This document shows, in pieces, positions 8,193 through 15,327 of a stretch of DNA of 28,939 bases; positions within the stretch are counted from its first letter, which is position 1, and each line of letters begins with the position of its first letter. The DNA lies in contig JADGPH010000036.1 of the NCBI GenBank assembly GCA_017882555.1, positions 1 through 28,939 of the forward strand, in the 5' to 3' direction. Made by a program: the position numbers and the translations under genes. A model generated the notes under the pieces. That model saw only the letters and a program-made list of their open reading frames with translations. It did not search any database and had not been told where the DNA came from. Origin of the DNA: Thermoleophilia bacterium (GTDB taxonomy: Bacteria > Actinomycetota > Thermoleophilia > Miltoncostaeales > Miltoncostaeaceae).

Positions 8193-8210
8193 TTTGGCCG
8201 CCAGGCCAAA
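8193..8210. promoter_or_regulatory. Palindromic operator candidate TTTGGCC-N4-GGCCAAA
   Basis: A perfect dyad of 7 bp per arm in the middle of the divergent gap, about 150 bases from either predicted promoter. Its symmetry suits a dimeric regulator, possibly the adjacent PucR-type protein. It could also fold as an RNA hairpin, but lacks a U-run. Confidence 0.35.
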
Positions 8211-8344
8211 CGCAGCGCGGCGAGCTTGTCCGCACGGAGAAACCGCGCCTGCCCGGTGCCCCGTATTGTCCGACGTCGCACCTTGAAGAGGTTTGATCGG
8301 CTGGCCGACCGCTCGCTCGCTTACTCATTGTGGCCGCCGAAGGT

Positions 8345-8350
8345 TAGGCT
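8345..8350 (+). promoter_or_regulatory. Predicted -10 box (TAGGCT) for glnN
   Basis: TAGGCT matches the box found in two other control regions in this window (12512 plus, 12450 minus). Transcription would start near 8357, leaving a leader of about 95 bases before ATG 8451 that begins with the CGACTC/GAGTCG hairpin. Confidence 0.45.
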
Positions 8351-8450
8351 CTAGCTTCCGCCCGACTCCCGCGAGTCGCCCATGATGCCCTTCGGCTTCG
8401 GTGGCGCGGCTTTGCGGATAGCCATTTCGCCAGGAGGGACCGCGACCCTG

Positions 8451-10580
8451 ATGTCAAAGATGCGACTCGCGAACGTCAACGCCGCCCAGTGGAGCTCACG
8501 CTTCGAAATCGGCAAGGACGAGCCCGCAAACGTATTCGGCGCCAATGTGTTTGGACAAACCGAGCAGCGCCAACGACTGCCCAAGCACGTCTTCCGCGCG
8601 TTGCAGCGCACGATCGAACGGAGCGAGGAGCTGGACCCCTCGATCGCCGACGTCGTTGCCGCCGCAATGAAGGACTGGGCACTCGAGCATGGTGCGACGC
8701 ACTACACGCACTGGTTCCAGCCGCTCACCGGGCTTACCGCAGAAAAGCACGACTCGTTCTTCGGGCCGATCGGTGATGGCACCGCACTCGCCGCGTTCTC
8801 TGGCAGCGAGTTGGTCCAGGGCGAGCCCGATGCGTCGAGCTTCCCGACCGGCGGCATACGTGCCACCTTCGAGGCCCGCGGCTACACCGCGTGGGACCCC
8901 ACCAGCCCTGCGTTCCTGCTGGTGAACCCGAATGGCACGGTGCTGTGCATCCCGACCGCGTTCACCTCGTGGACCGGGGAGGCCCTCGACCACAAGATTC
9001 CGCTCCTGCGCTCGATGGAGGCCCTGAACAAGGCGGCCCTGCGCGCCCTGCGGCTCCTCGGTGATCATGCCGCGACGCGTGTGTTTACGACGATGGGTCC
9101 CGAGCAGGAGTACTTCTTGATCGACAAGACCTTCTACTACCAGCGCCCCGACTTGATCAACACGGGCCGGACCCTCTTCGGTGCCAAGCCGCCCAAGGGT
9201 CACGAGCTGGATGATCATTACTTCGGCAGCATCCCCGAGCGGGTATTGGCCTGCATGCTCGATACCGAGCGTGAGTTGATGAAGCTCGGTGTGCCGATCA
9301 AGACGCGCCACAACGAAGTTGCCCCGGCGCAGTACGAGATCGCCCCAATCTTCGAAAACAGCAACGTCGGGTGTGATCACCAACAGTTGCTGATGACGGT
9401 CCTCAAGAATGTCGCACCGCGGTATGACCTCGTCGCCCTGCTGCACGAGAAGCCGTTTGCCGGCGTCAACGGATCGGGTAAGCACAACAACTGGTCGATG
9501 GGGACCGACGTCGGCGAAAACCTGCTGGATCCGGGCGACACCCCGGAGGACAACCTGCACTTTCTGTTCTTTGCCGCTGCGGTGATCAAGGCCGTCGATA
9601 CCCACCAGGGATTGCTGCGCGCCTCGGTCGCCAGCGCCGGTCAAGACCACCGGCTGGGTGCCAACGAGGCGCCGCCGGCGATCATCTCCATCTTCTTGGG
9701 CACTGAACTTGAGAACGTCTTCGACGCGCTGGCACGTGGTGAGGTCTATGTGTCCCCGGCTGGTGAGCTCATGGGCCTTGGCTCCCCGGTGCTGCCGACG
9801 CTCCCCAAGCACGCGGGCGATCGCAACCGCACGAGCCCGTTCGCGTTTACCGGCAACAAGTTTGAGTTCCGTGCCTTGGGCTCGAGCATGTCCCCGGGAT
9901 TGCCGAACACGGTCCTCAATACGATTGCCGCCGAGGCCATCGACAACCTCTGCGAAGATCTCGAGAGCGCAATCGGCGGCGGCGTCAGCGTCAAGGAGGC
10001 GATCGCCCAGGTCGTCGGTGGCGCCTACCGCGATCACAATCGCATTGTGTTTGGTGGCGACAACTACGCCGAGGAGTGGCACGCCGAGGCCGAGCGCCGG
10101 GGCCTGTTGAACCTCCGGACGACGCCGGAGGCGCTCCCGGAGCTCATCTCTCCGGCCACGATTGCGACGTTCGATAACTACGGGGTGCTGAACGAGCGGG
10201 AGTTGCACTCGCGTTTTGATGTGTTTCTTGAGCAGTACGTGACGAACATCAACATCGAGGCCGAAACCGCTGCGGACATCGCGAGCACGATGCTCCTGCC
10301 CGCCGCGCTTCGGTACCTTGAACTGATCAGCGCATCCGGCATCAGCGCGGTGGACGGCGAAGTTCGTCCGCTGGTGGAGAAGTTCGTCGCGGCTATCGCA
10401 GACCTGAAGGCCGTCAACGACGAGCACCCCGAGGGCACGGAATCCGAAGCCGTCTACATGCGCGATTCCGTGCTGGTCGCGATGGCTGGGGTCCGGAAGT
10501 ATGCCGACGCACTGGAACGGCTCGTCGCCGACGATCTGTGGCCATTGCCCAAGTACGCGGAGATCTTGTTCATCAAGTAG
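8451..10580 (+). CDS. glnN: Glutamine synthetase, type III (GlnN)
   Basis: A 709-residue glutamine synthetase of the long GSIII type, making glutamine from glutamate, ammonia and ATP. Seen: NVFGANVFG near residue 27, characteristic of GSIII; GPEQEYFLID with metal-binding Glu; the HNEVAPAQYEIAP block; NGSGKHNNWSM; and the diagnostic SAGQDHRLGANEAPPAI segment around residues 392-410. The length is normal for GSIII and far above the 440-470 residues of GSI. ATG 8451 was chosen because AGGAGGG (8432-8438) precedes it, although at a long spacing of 12 bases; the frame is open to ATG 8382, but that part codes for nothing family-like. It is followed after 72 bases by a GSI-type gene on the same strand, probably one operon. 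Confidence 0.96.
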   Translation: MSKMRLANVNAAQWSSRFEIGKDEPANVFGANVFGQTEQRQRLPKHVFRALQRTIERSEELDPSIADVVAAAMKDWALEHGATHYTHWFQPLTGLTAEKHDSFFGPIGDGTALAAFSGSELVQGEPDASSFPTGGIRATFEARGYTAWDPTSPAFLLVNPNGTVLCIPTAFTSWTGEALDHKIPLLRSMEALNKAALRALRLLGDHAATRVFTTMGPEQEYFLIDKTFYYQRPDLINTGRTLFGAKPPKGHELDDHYFGSIPERVLACMLDTERELMKLGVPIKTRHNEVAPAQYEIAPIFENSNVGCDHQQLLMTVLKNVAPRYDLVALLHEKPFAGVNGSGKHNNWSMGTDVGENLLDPGDTPEDNLHFLFFAAAVIKAVDTHQGLLRASVASAGQDHRLGANEAPPAIISIFLGTELENVFDALARGEVYVSPAGELMGLGSPVLPTLPKHAGDRNRTSPFAFTGNKFEFRALGSSMSPGLPNTVLNTIAAEAIDNLCEDLESAIGGGVSVKEAIAQVVGGAYRDHNRIVFGGDNYAEEWHAEAERRGLLNLRTTPEALPELISPATIATFDNYGVLNERELHSRFDVFLEQYVTNINIEAETAADIASTMLLPAALRYLELISASGISAVDGEVRPLVEKFVAAIADLKAVNDEHPEGTESEAVYMRDSVLVAMAGVRKYADALERLVADDLWPLPKYAEILFIK

Positions 10581-10590
10581 GTCTGACGGA

Positions 10591-10633
10591 GTGGACCCAT
10601 GGCGCGCTGCGCGTCCGCACGCCACGGGTCCAC
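10591..10633 (+). promoter_or_regulatory. Strong hairpin between glnN and glnA
   Basis: GTGGACCC (10591-10598) pairs with GGGTCCAC (10626-10633); after one mismatch TGGCG (10600-10604) pairs with CGCCA (10620-10624). This 13-pair stem with a 15-base loop fills most of the gap. It begins ten bases after the glnN stop and ends five bases before the glnA AAGGAG site. There is no U-run. It may pause or partly end transcription, protect the upstream mRNA, or tune glnA translation. Confidence 0.65.
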
Positions 10634-10652
10634 CGAGCAAGGAGCAGCCAGG

Positions 10653-11978
10653 GTGACCCACGACGACGTCATGCGCGCAGTGCAGGAACGCGACGTCAAA
10701 TTCATCCGGCTGTGGTTTACCGATGTACTCGGGCGGCTCAAGAGCTTCGCCTTGCCGGTGGAACAACTTCCCCAGGCGCTTGTGCACGGTGTGCGCTTTG
10801 ACGGGTCCTCGATCACGGGCTTTAACCCGATTGAGGAGTCCGACATGTTCGCGGTGCCGGACCCGGGCACCTTTGCGATCCTGCCGTACCGCCCGCAAGA
10901 GCAAGCCGTAGCCCGCCTGATTTGCGACGTGCACACGCTCGGTGGCACACCCTACGAGGGGGATCCGCGCTTTGTCTTGCGTCGTGCGATGGACCGTGCC
11001 AAGGACATGGGCTTCGACGGTTTTGAGGTCGCCACCGAGCTGGAGTTCTTCTACTTCCGCGATTCCCAAAGGCCCGAACCACTTGACCAAGGTGGCTACT
11101 TCGATCTGACGACGCTCGATGCGGCCAGTGACGTGCGCCGTGCGACGGTGCTCGCACTCGAGCAGATCGGGATCGACGTTGAGTTCTCCCATCATGAGAG
11201 TGGTCCCTCACAGCACGAGATCGATATGCGTCAAACCGACGCGTTGCAGATGGCCGACAACGTGATGACCTATCGCACCATCGTCAAAGAGGTCGCCCAC
11301 GCCCATGGGTGGTACGCGACGTTCATGCCCAAGCCGCTGATGGATGCCAACGGCAGCGGCATGCACACACATGTTGCGCTGATCGCCGGCGGTCAGAACG
11401 CCTTCTTTGATCCCGGCGAGCCGGGTCAGCTGTCCGCAGTCGGCCGGGGGTTTGTGGCTGGGATCCTGCGCCACGCTCGTGAGTTGTGTCTGGTGTTTGC
11501 CCAGTGGGTGAACTCCTACAAGCGCCTAGTGCCCGGCTTCGAGGCCCCGGTGTACGTCGCCTGGAGTCAGCGCAATCGCTCGGCGGTCGTCCGGGTTCCC
11601 CAGCAAGGGGTCGTTCCGGATAGCACCGCGGGCCGCCCCGAGCTCCGTGGTCCCGATCCCGCGTGCAATCCCTACCTGACCTTTGCCGCGATCCTCCACG
11701 CCGGCCTGGAAGGCATCGCGCGGGGCTATGAGCTACCCGATGCGATGGAGATGAACCTCTATCACCTTTCGCACCTGGAACGGATGCGGGCCGGGGTCGA
11801 GCAACTGCCCTCGACGCTTGGCGATGCGGTCGAAATTGCCGCAGCCTCGGAACTGCTGCTGACCGCATTCGGGGAGCACATCTACAGCCGCTTGATCGAG
11901 ATCAAGCGCGCGGAGTGGGAGGAATACCGCGCGCAGGTTACCCAGTACGAACTCGATCGGTATCTGCCCCTGCTCTAG
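10653..11978 (+). CDS. glnA: Glutamine synthetase, type I (GSI-alpha-like)
   Basis: A 441-residue GSI-family enzyme. GTG 10653 has a perfect AAGGAG site (10639-10644) eight bases upstream. The family signatures are intact: FDGSSITGF with a downstream ESD, the KPLMDANGSGMHTHV ATP-binding block, the ELEF and SQHEIDM metal ligands, and the NSYKRL plus NRSAVVRVP substrate region. The adenylylation signature of GSI-beta enzymes is absent; the matching area reads EMNLYHLSHLER, and the length is that of GSI-alpha, so adenylyltransferase control is not expected. Being next to glnN, it may serve a different nitrogen condition, or be a GS-like ligase for another amine; the intact active site favours true glutamine synthetase. 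The stop overlaps the stop of the convergent thioesterase gene. Confidence 0.93.
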   Translation: MTHDDVMRAVQERDVKFIRLWFTDVLGRLKSFALPVEQLPQALVHGVRFDGSSITGFNPIEESDMFAVPDPGTFAILPYRPQEQAVARLICDVHTLGGTPYEGDPRFVLRRAMDRAKDMGFDGFEVATELEFFYFRDSQRPEPLDQGGYFDLTTLDAASDVRRATVLALEQIGIDVEFSHHESGPSQHEIDMRQTDALQMADNVMTYRTIVKEVAHAHGWYATFMPKPLMDANGSGMHTHVALIAGGQNAFFDPGEPGQLSAVGRGFVAGILRHARELCLVFAQWVNSYKRLVPGFEAPVYVAWSQRNRSAVVRVPQQGVVPDSTAGRPELRGPDPACNPYLTFAAILHAGLEGIARGYELPDAMEMNLYHLSHLERMRAGVEQLPSTLGDAVEIAAASELLLTAFGEHIYSRLIEIKRAEWEEYRAQVTQYELDRYLPLL

Positions 11979-12433
11979 AGGGTCGCAGCCGATCCGTGCG
12001 GCGGTTCGTGGCCGAGGTCCATCGGTCGCCACTCGTCGGACGTGGCCAGCTCCCGCAGCCAGCTCGGGGCGCTGATCGTGGTCCGAGAGAGGCGGTCCAG
12101 ACAGACGTGAATGAGCTCGCCGTCGGCCACCAACTCGCCATTGCGCGCAAACCAGTGCCGGCTCCGAAAGGACGCGGTGCCCACGGCCGCTATCCACGTC
12201 GTGAGATCGATCTCATCGTCGAGCAGGATGCGCCTGCGAAACTGCGCGTGGGCGTCGACAACGGGAATTCCCGGGCCGTCGGCCAAGATCTCGGTAAATG
12301 GATGCCCGGTGTTGGCCAGCCATTCACTCAGCCCACGATCCATCCAACGAAACAGCGCCGTGAAGTGGATCTGGGCGACATCCACCTCAGACATGGCGAT
12401 GCGAAAGCGGTGGGTGTGGATGTACGGGGCCAT
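11975..12433 (-). CDS. Hotdog-fold acyl-CoA thioesterase, 4-hydroxybenzoyl-CoA type
   Basis: A 152-residue single hotdog domain of the 4HBT family, which hydrolyses acyl- or aroyl-CoA thioesters. The catalytic Asp is D18 in SEVDVAQIHFTALFRWMD, which lines up with the Asp17 region of Pseudomonas 4-hydroxybenzoyl-CoA thioesterase (DPAGIVWYPNYHRWLD). The downstream GIPVVDAHAQFRRRILLDDEI strand region also matches that enzyme. The usual GHVNN of FadM/YbgC relatives is not present, so the 4HBT-I branch is the better fit. The substrate is unknown. ATG 12433 is only 11 bases from a TAGGCT -10 box on the same strand, so the mRNA would be almost leaderless. Its stop shares bases with the glnA stop. 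Confidence 0.88.
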   Translation of the reverse strand: MAPYIHTHRFRIAMSEVDVAQIHFTALFRWMDRGLSEWLANTGHPFTEILADGPGIPVVDAHAQFRRRILLDDEIDLTTWIAAVGTASFRSRHWFARNGELVADGELIHVCLDRLSRTTISAPSWLRELATSDEWRPMDLGHEPPHGSAATL

Positions 12434-12444
12434 CGGGTTCGAAG

Positions 12445-12450
12445 AGCCTA
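12445..12450 (-). promoter_or_regulatory. Predicted -10 box (TAGGCT) for the thioesterase gene
   Basis: TAGGCT read on the minus strand ends 11 bases before ATG 12433, so transcription should start about five bases before the start codon. The same hexamer faces the opposite way at 12512-12517. Confidence 0.5.
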
Positions 12451-12511
12451 GCGAGGAGCATCGCCGTGGGCCCCTGTGGGGCTCGCCATCGTCGGGGAAC
12501 TGGCCGTGCAG

Positions 12512-12517
12512 TAGGCT
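12512..12517 (+). promoter_or_regulatory. Predicted -10 box (TAGGCT) for a leaderless glycosyltransferase mRNA
   Basis: TAGGCT ends six bases before GTG 12524 and nine before ATG 12527, which places the expected transcription start at the start codon itself. No ribosome site is present, consistent with leaderless translation. Confidence 0.55.
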
Positions 12518-12523
12518 TGACGG

Positions 12524-13630
12524 GTGATGGCGTCTTTGGTGCTGCTTGATGCGATGCCGCTCAGCGGCCCCGACACCGAACGTGGCACGCAAACCTACGT
12601 GCGTGGCGTGATTGGTGCGATGCGCAGGCTGCCCGTCGTCGAGCGCCCGGATCTGATCGTGGCCCCGGACGTTCCCGGACCCGACGATTTTGTGATCCGC
12701 CGCCTGCCGCGCCGCCACGGCCGCGCCGATTGGGTCCGGACCCGCCGCTCTACGGACGCGATCGCCGCGCAGACCGAGGTCGCGGATCTCGTCCACCTGA
12801 CCTCTCCCGACACAGCGATCGCGGCGCCCGTCCAGATCTCCAGTTGTCACGACCTCATACCCCTGCGGTTTCCCGCGATCGAGCTGGGTGCAGGTCGATC
12901 GCGTGCGCGCCGACGCTATAACCGCTTCCTCGATCGTCTTCTGTGGGCGCGGCTGGTGCTGGTGCCGTCGCAGGCGACGGCCAACGACCTGACCGAGTTG
13001 CTCGCCATTCCCGCACATCGCATTCGGGTCATCTCGTACGGGGCTCCCGAACGGGTTTTCGCGCGCCAAACGGTCGGGGGGACTGACCAGGAGCCATATC
13101 TGTTGGTGATCGGCAACCGCGAACCGCACACCAACGCCGCCCTCGCCGTCCGGGCCCTCGCGCGCACCAACCCTCGTCATGGTCTGCGGTTGGTGATCGC
13201 GGGAGTCGACGATCGGCGGCGCCGCGATCGTCTGGCGGGATTGGCGACCGCGCTCGGGGTCGACGCACGCACCCAGATTCACGGCGCGCTTGCGCCGGCC
13301 CAGTTGTCGGAGTTGCGCACGGGCGCAGTCGGGGCCGTGGTGCCCTCGCGGATCGACGGGTTCAGCGTGCCCGCCCTTGCCGGGATGGCGCACGGCATCC
13401 CGATCGTGGCCAGCGACATCCCGGCTCTTGGCGAGGTGCTTGGGCCGACGGGTCTCGTCGTGCCTGGCTTCAACCCCGATGTGTGGGCCGAGGCGTTCGA
13501 CGGGCTGGCCGAAGACGCGCACTTGCGTGAGCAGCTGGCCCAGGGGTCGCGTAGTCGCGCCGCCCGGTTGTCGTGGACCCACACCGCCGCGCGCACGTGT
13601 GCGTGTTACGCGGAGGTGCGCGATGAGTGA
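12524..13630 (+). CDS. GT4-like glycosyltransferase homologue with altered active site
   Basis: A GT-B-fold protein of the GT4 glycosyltransferase family (367 residues from ATG 12527; GTG 12524 adds one). The fold is clear: an N-terminal GGTQTYVR-like acceptor side, SSCHDLIPL, VPSQATANDL, a central LVIGNREPHTN and a C-terminal donor domain ending SDIPALGEV. Key donor-site residues are changed. The RKN segment that holds the sugar-nucleotide phosphates reads HTN (201-203), and the E-x7-E motif reads D277-x7-A285. It may have weak or altered activity, or act as a partner of the following gene, which overlaps it by eight bases. It is the first gene of the surface-glycan locus and likely leaderless. 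Confidence 0.8.
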   Translation: MMASLVLLDAMPLSGPDTERGTQTYVRGVIGAMRRLPVVERPDLIVAPDVPGPDDFVIRRLPRRHGRADWVRTRRSTDAIAAQTEVADLVHLTSPDTAIAAPVQISSCHDLIPLRFPAIELGAGRSRARRRYNRFLDRLLWARLVLVPSQATANDLTELLAIPAHRIRVISYGAPERVFARQTVGGTDQEPYLLVIGNREPHTNAALAVRALARTNPRHGLRLVIAGVDDRRRRDRLAGLATALGVDARTQIHGALAPAQLSELRTGAVGAVVPSRIDGFSVPALAGMAHGIPIVASDIPALGEVLGPTGLVVPGFNPDVWAEAFDGLAEDAHLREQLAQGSRSRAARLSWTHTAARTCACYAEVRDE

Positions 13631-14729
13631 GGCCGCGCCTGTGGCCCGTGGCTTGCGCGTCGCGGTTGACTGGCACATGATCGGGCGACCGCTGACCGAC
13701 GACACCGATGTCGGGCGGTACCAGCAGGTGCTGACCACCGCACTCGCGGTGCGGGCCAACCCCGACGACGACATCTGGGCGCTGATCGCTTGGCCCACGG
13801 CGGTCGATCGCATCGCTCCGGGGATTGGGCACGCAGGGATCGGCCACCGTGACATGGGCCGCTGGCGTGGTGATGCGCACCAGATGCTCGCGCGCCTCGC
13901 GCCTGACATGTCGATCTTCAGCCACATCAGTCCCGTGCGGACGACGTCGCCGATCGCGGTGGTCATGCACGACGCGCTGTTTGCGACCCACCATGAGTGG
14001 TTGGGCGTCCACGAACGCGGCCGGACGCGCGCGCAGTCGGCACGGGCGGTTCGGGACGCCCGGTTGGTGATCGCCGCCTCGGAGGTCGCGCGGGTCGATG
14101 TCGTCTCGGTGTTGGACATCCCGCCCGACCGGGTCCACGTTGTTGCCCCTGCCCCCGCCGCGGCGTTCACGCGACGGTCCGGCGCTGCGGCGCGTGTCGC
14201 TGCCCACTTTGGACTTGATCGGTACTGCATGGCCATCGGTGATGCCGGCTTGCGCGCCAACCTCGCGCACCTCACCGATGCCGTCGCGTGCCTGGGTGAG
14301 CGTGGGCTTCAGCTGGTCTCGGCTGACCGTGCACCCCGCGGGCGACGCGGGCACGGGGTCGTGGAAGGCGTCCGGTATCTCGGACCGGTCAGTGACGATC
14401 AGCGCGCCGACCTCTTGTCGGCGGCACGGGTTGCCGCATGCGTCTCGTTCTACGACGGCTGCGGGATCGGGGCGCTCGAGGCGCTTGCCTGCGGGACGCC
14501 GCTGGTCGTCAGCGACCGCGGTGCGCTGAGCGAGGTTGTCGGGGACGCGGCGCTGGTGGTGCCACCAACTGTCAACGGTATCGCCGAGGGCTTGAGGGCC
14601 GCCGGCGGTACTGAACTCGCCGATCAACTGCGCCGTGCCGGGCCGACCCGCGCCGCCCAGTTCACGCACAGCCGAATGGGTCAGACGGCGTGGAGGGCGA
14701 TTCGCAACGCCGAGCAGACCATGGGTTGA
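13623..14729 (+). CDS. GT4-like glycosyltransferase homologue, second of a coupled pair
   Basis: A 368-residue GT-B-type protein whose ATG lies inside the end of the previous gene. The GT4 pattern is seen as VMHDALF (about 114-120), LVIAASEVARVDV, LGPVSDDQRADLLSAARV and FYDGCGIGALEALACG followed by VVSDRGALSEVVG. The donor phosphate segment reads LRANLAHL, with Ala212 in place of the usual Lys of RKN, and the E-x7-E motif is D278-x7-E286, so it is less eroded than its partner. The canonical Gly-rich acceptor loop near the N-terminus is replaced by PLTDDTDVGRY. Its 3' end is six bases from the convergent rmlC stop, leaving no room for a separate terminator. Together with the previous gene it may form a heteromeric enzyme. 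Confidence 0.8.
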   Translation: MSEAAPVARGLRVAVDWHMIGRPLTDDTDVGRYQQVLTTALAVRANPDDDIWALIAWPTAVDRIAPGIGHAGIGHRDMGRWRGDAHQMLARLAPDMSIFSHISPVRTTSPIAVVMHDALFATHHEWLGVHERGRTRAQSARAVRDARLVIAASEVARVDVVSVLDIPPDRVHVVAPAPAAAFTRRSGAAARVAAHFGLDRYCMAIGDAGLRANLAHLTDAVACLGERGLQLVSADRAPRGRRGHGVVEGVRYLGPVSDDQRADLLSAARVAACVSFYDGCGIGALEALACGTPLVVSDRGALSEVVGDAALVVPPTVNGIAEGLRAAGGTELADQLRRAGPTRAAQFTHSRMGQTAWRAIRNAEQTMG

Positions 14730-14735
14730 TAGAGG

Positions 14736-15311
14736 TCAGCGGGGGTCGTCGCCACGCGACGTGTAGTCAAACGGGAGCCGATCGGCGATCTCGGCAAGCC
14801 GCGGCGCAGCTCGGTCGCGTTCCGAAACGGTGAGGTCCATGTCCGGCCACGGTGCCGCGACATCCGGATCGTTCCAGGCGATGCCCGCCTCGGTTGTCGG
14901 ATCGAAGTACGCCGAGCAGCGGTAGACGACGTCGGCGACGTCGCTCAGCACCACAAATCCATGTGCGAGGCCGATCGGCACGTAGAGTATCCGCGCGGTC
15001 TCATCGTTGAGTTCGACCGCGACGGCGTGGCCGAAGCGCGGCGATCCGCGTCGCAGGTCGACGATGACATCAAGGATCCGGCCGCGGGCACATCGGATGA
15101 GCTTGGCTTGGCCGGGGTGGGTCTGAAAATGCAGGCCTCGAAGGACTCCACGCCTGGAGCGCGAGTGATTGTCCTGGACCCAGTCATGGGTGATCCCGAG
15201 GTCGCGGAACCACTCCGCACGTGAGGTCTCGACGAAAAACCCGCGCTCGTCGTGGAAGATCCGAGGCTCGATGATGACGGCGTCAGGAATCTCGGTCGGG
15301 ATGACGCGCAT
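14736..15311 (-). CDS. rmlC: dTDP-4-dehydrorhamnose 3,5-epimerase
   Basis: A 191-residue cupin enzyme of normal RmlC length; it epimerises dTDP-4-keto-6-deoxyglucose at C3 and C5 on the way to dTDP-L-rhamnose. Seen: FHDERGFFVE near the N-terminus, the QDNHSRS motif, RGVLRGLHFQ with catalytic His61, Lys70 in QAKLIRC, DVIVDLRRGSPRFG, VPIGLAHGFVVL, and Tyr130 before a GIAWNDPD block. ATG 15311 matches where the family begins; an in-frame ATG 15350 would extend it into the end of the upstream glycosyltransferase gene. That gene ends 16 bases upstream on the same strand, so they form an operon. The other rhamnose genes rmlA, rmlB and rmlD are not in the window and must lie elsewhere if the pathway is complete. 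Confidence 0.94.
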   Translation of the reverse strand: MRVIPTEIPDAVIIEPRIFHDERGFFVETSRAEWFRDLGITHDWVQDNHSRSRRGVLRGLHFQTHPGQAKLIRCARGRILDVIVDLRRGSPRFGHAVAVELNDETARILYVPIGLAHGFVVLSDVADVVYRCSAYFDPTTEAGIAWNDPDVAAPWPDMDLTVSERDRAAPRLAEIADRLPFDYTSRGDDPR

Positions 15312-15327
15312 CAATTCCGATCGTTGA

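Larger units (their letters stand above)
8029..8450. other. Divergent control region, pucR-like gene / glnN
   Basis: About 420 bases with no credible gene. It contains several dyads. TTTGGCC (8193-8199) and GGCCAAA (8204-8210) form a perfect 7-bp inverted repeat around GCCA. GCCGAAGG (8336-8343) and CCTTCGGC (8389-8396) form an 8-bp inverted repeat that brackets the predicted glnN promoter. CGACTC (8363-8368) and GAGTCG (8373-8378) form a short hairpin at the predicted 5' end of the glnN transcript. No classical GlnR or AmtR box was recognised. Confidence 0.5.

Noticed and set aside
6535..8286. A 583-codon plus-strand frame opposite the PucR-type gene.
   Set aside because: It is antisense to a protein with a diagnostic helix-turn-helix, and the predicted product has no domain or membrane pattern.
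8496..11195. A 899-codon open frame on the minus strand, opposite both glutamine synthetase genes.
   Set aside because: It is the antisense shadow of two genes with unmistakable family motifs; the product is Arg/His/Gly-rich without any recognisable domain, a common artefact of high-GC DNA.
12434..12445. GGGTTCGAA, resembling the T-loop of a tRNA.
   Set aside because: No acceptor stem, D-arm or anticodon arm can be built around it; it lies in a divergent promoter gap.
12434..14275. Long minus-strand extension of the thioesterase frame, opposite the two GT4-like genes.
   Set aside because: The hotdog domain begins naturally at ATG 12433 next to a -10 box; the upstream part is low-complexity antisense sequence.
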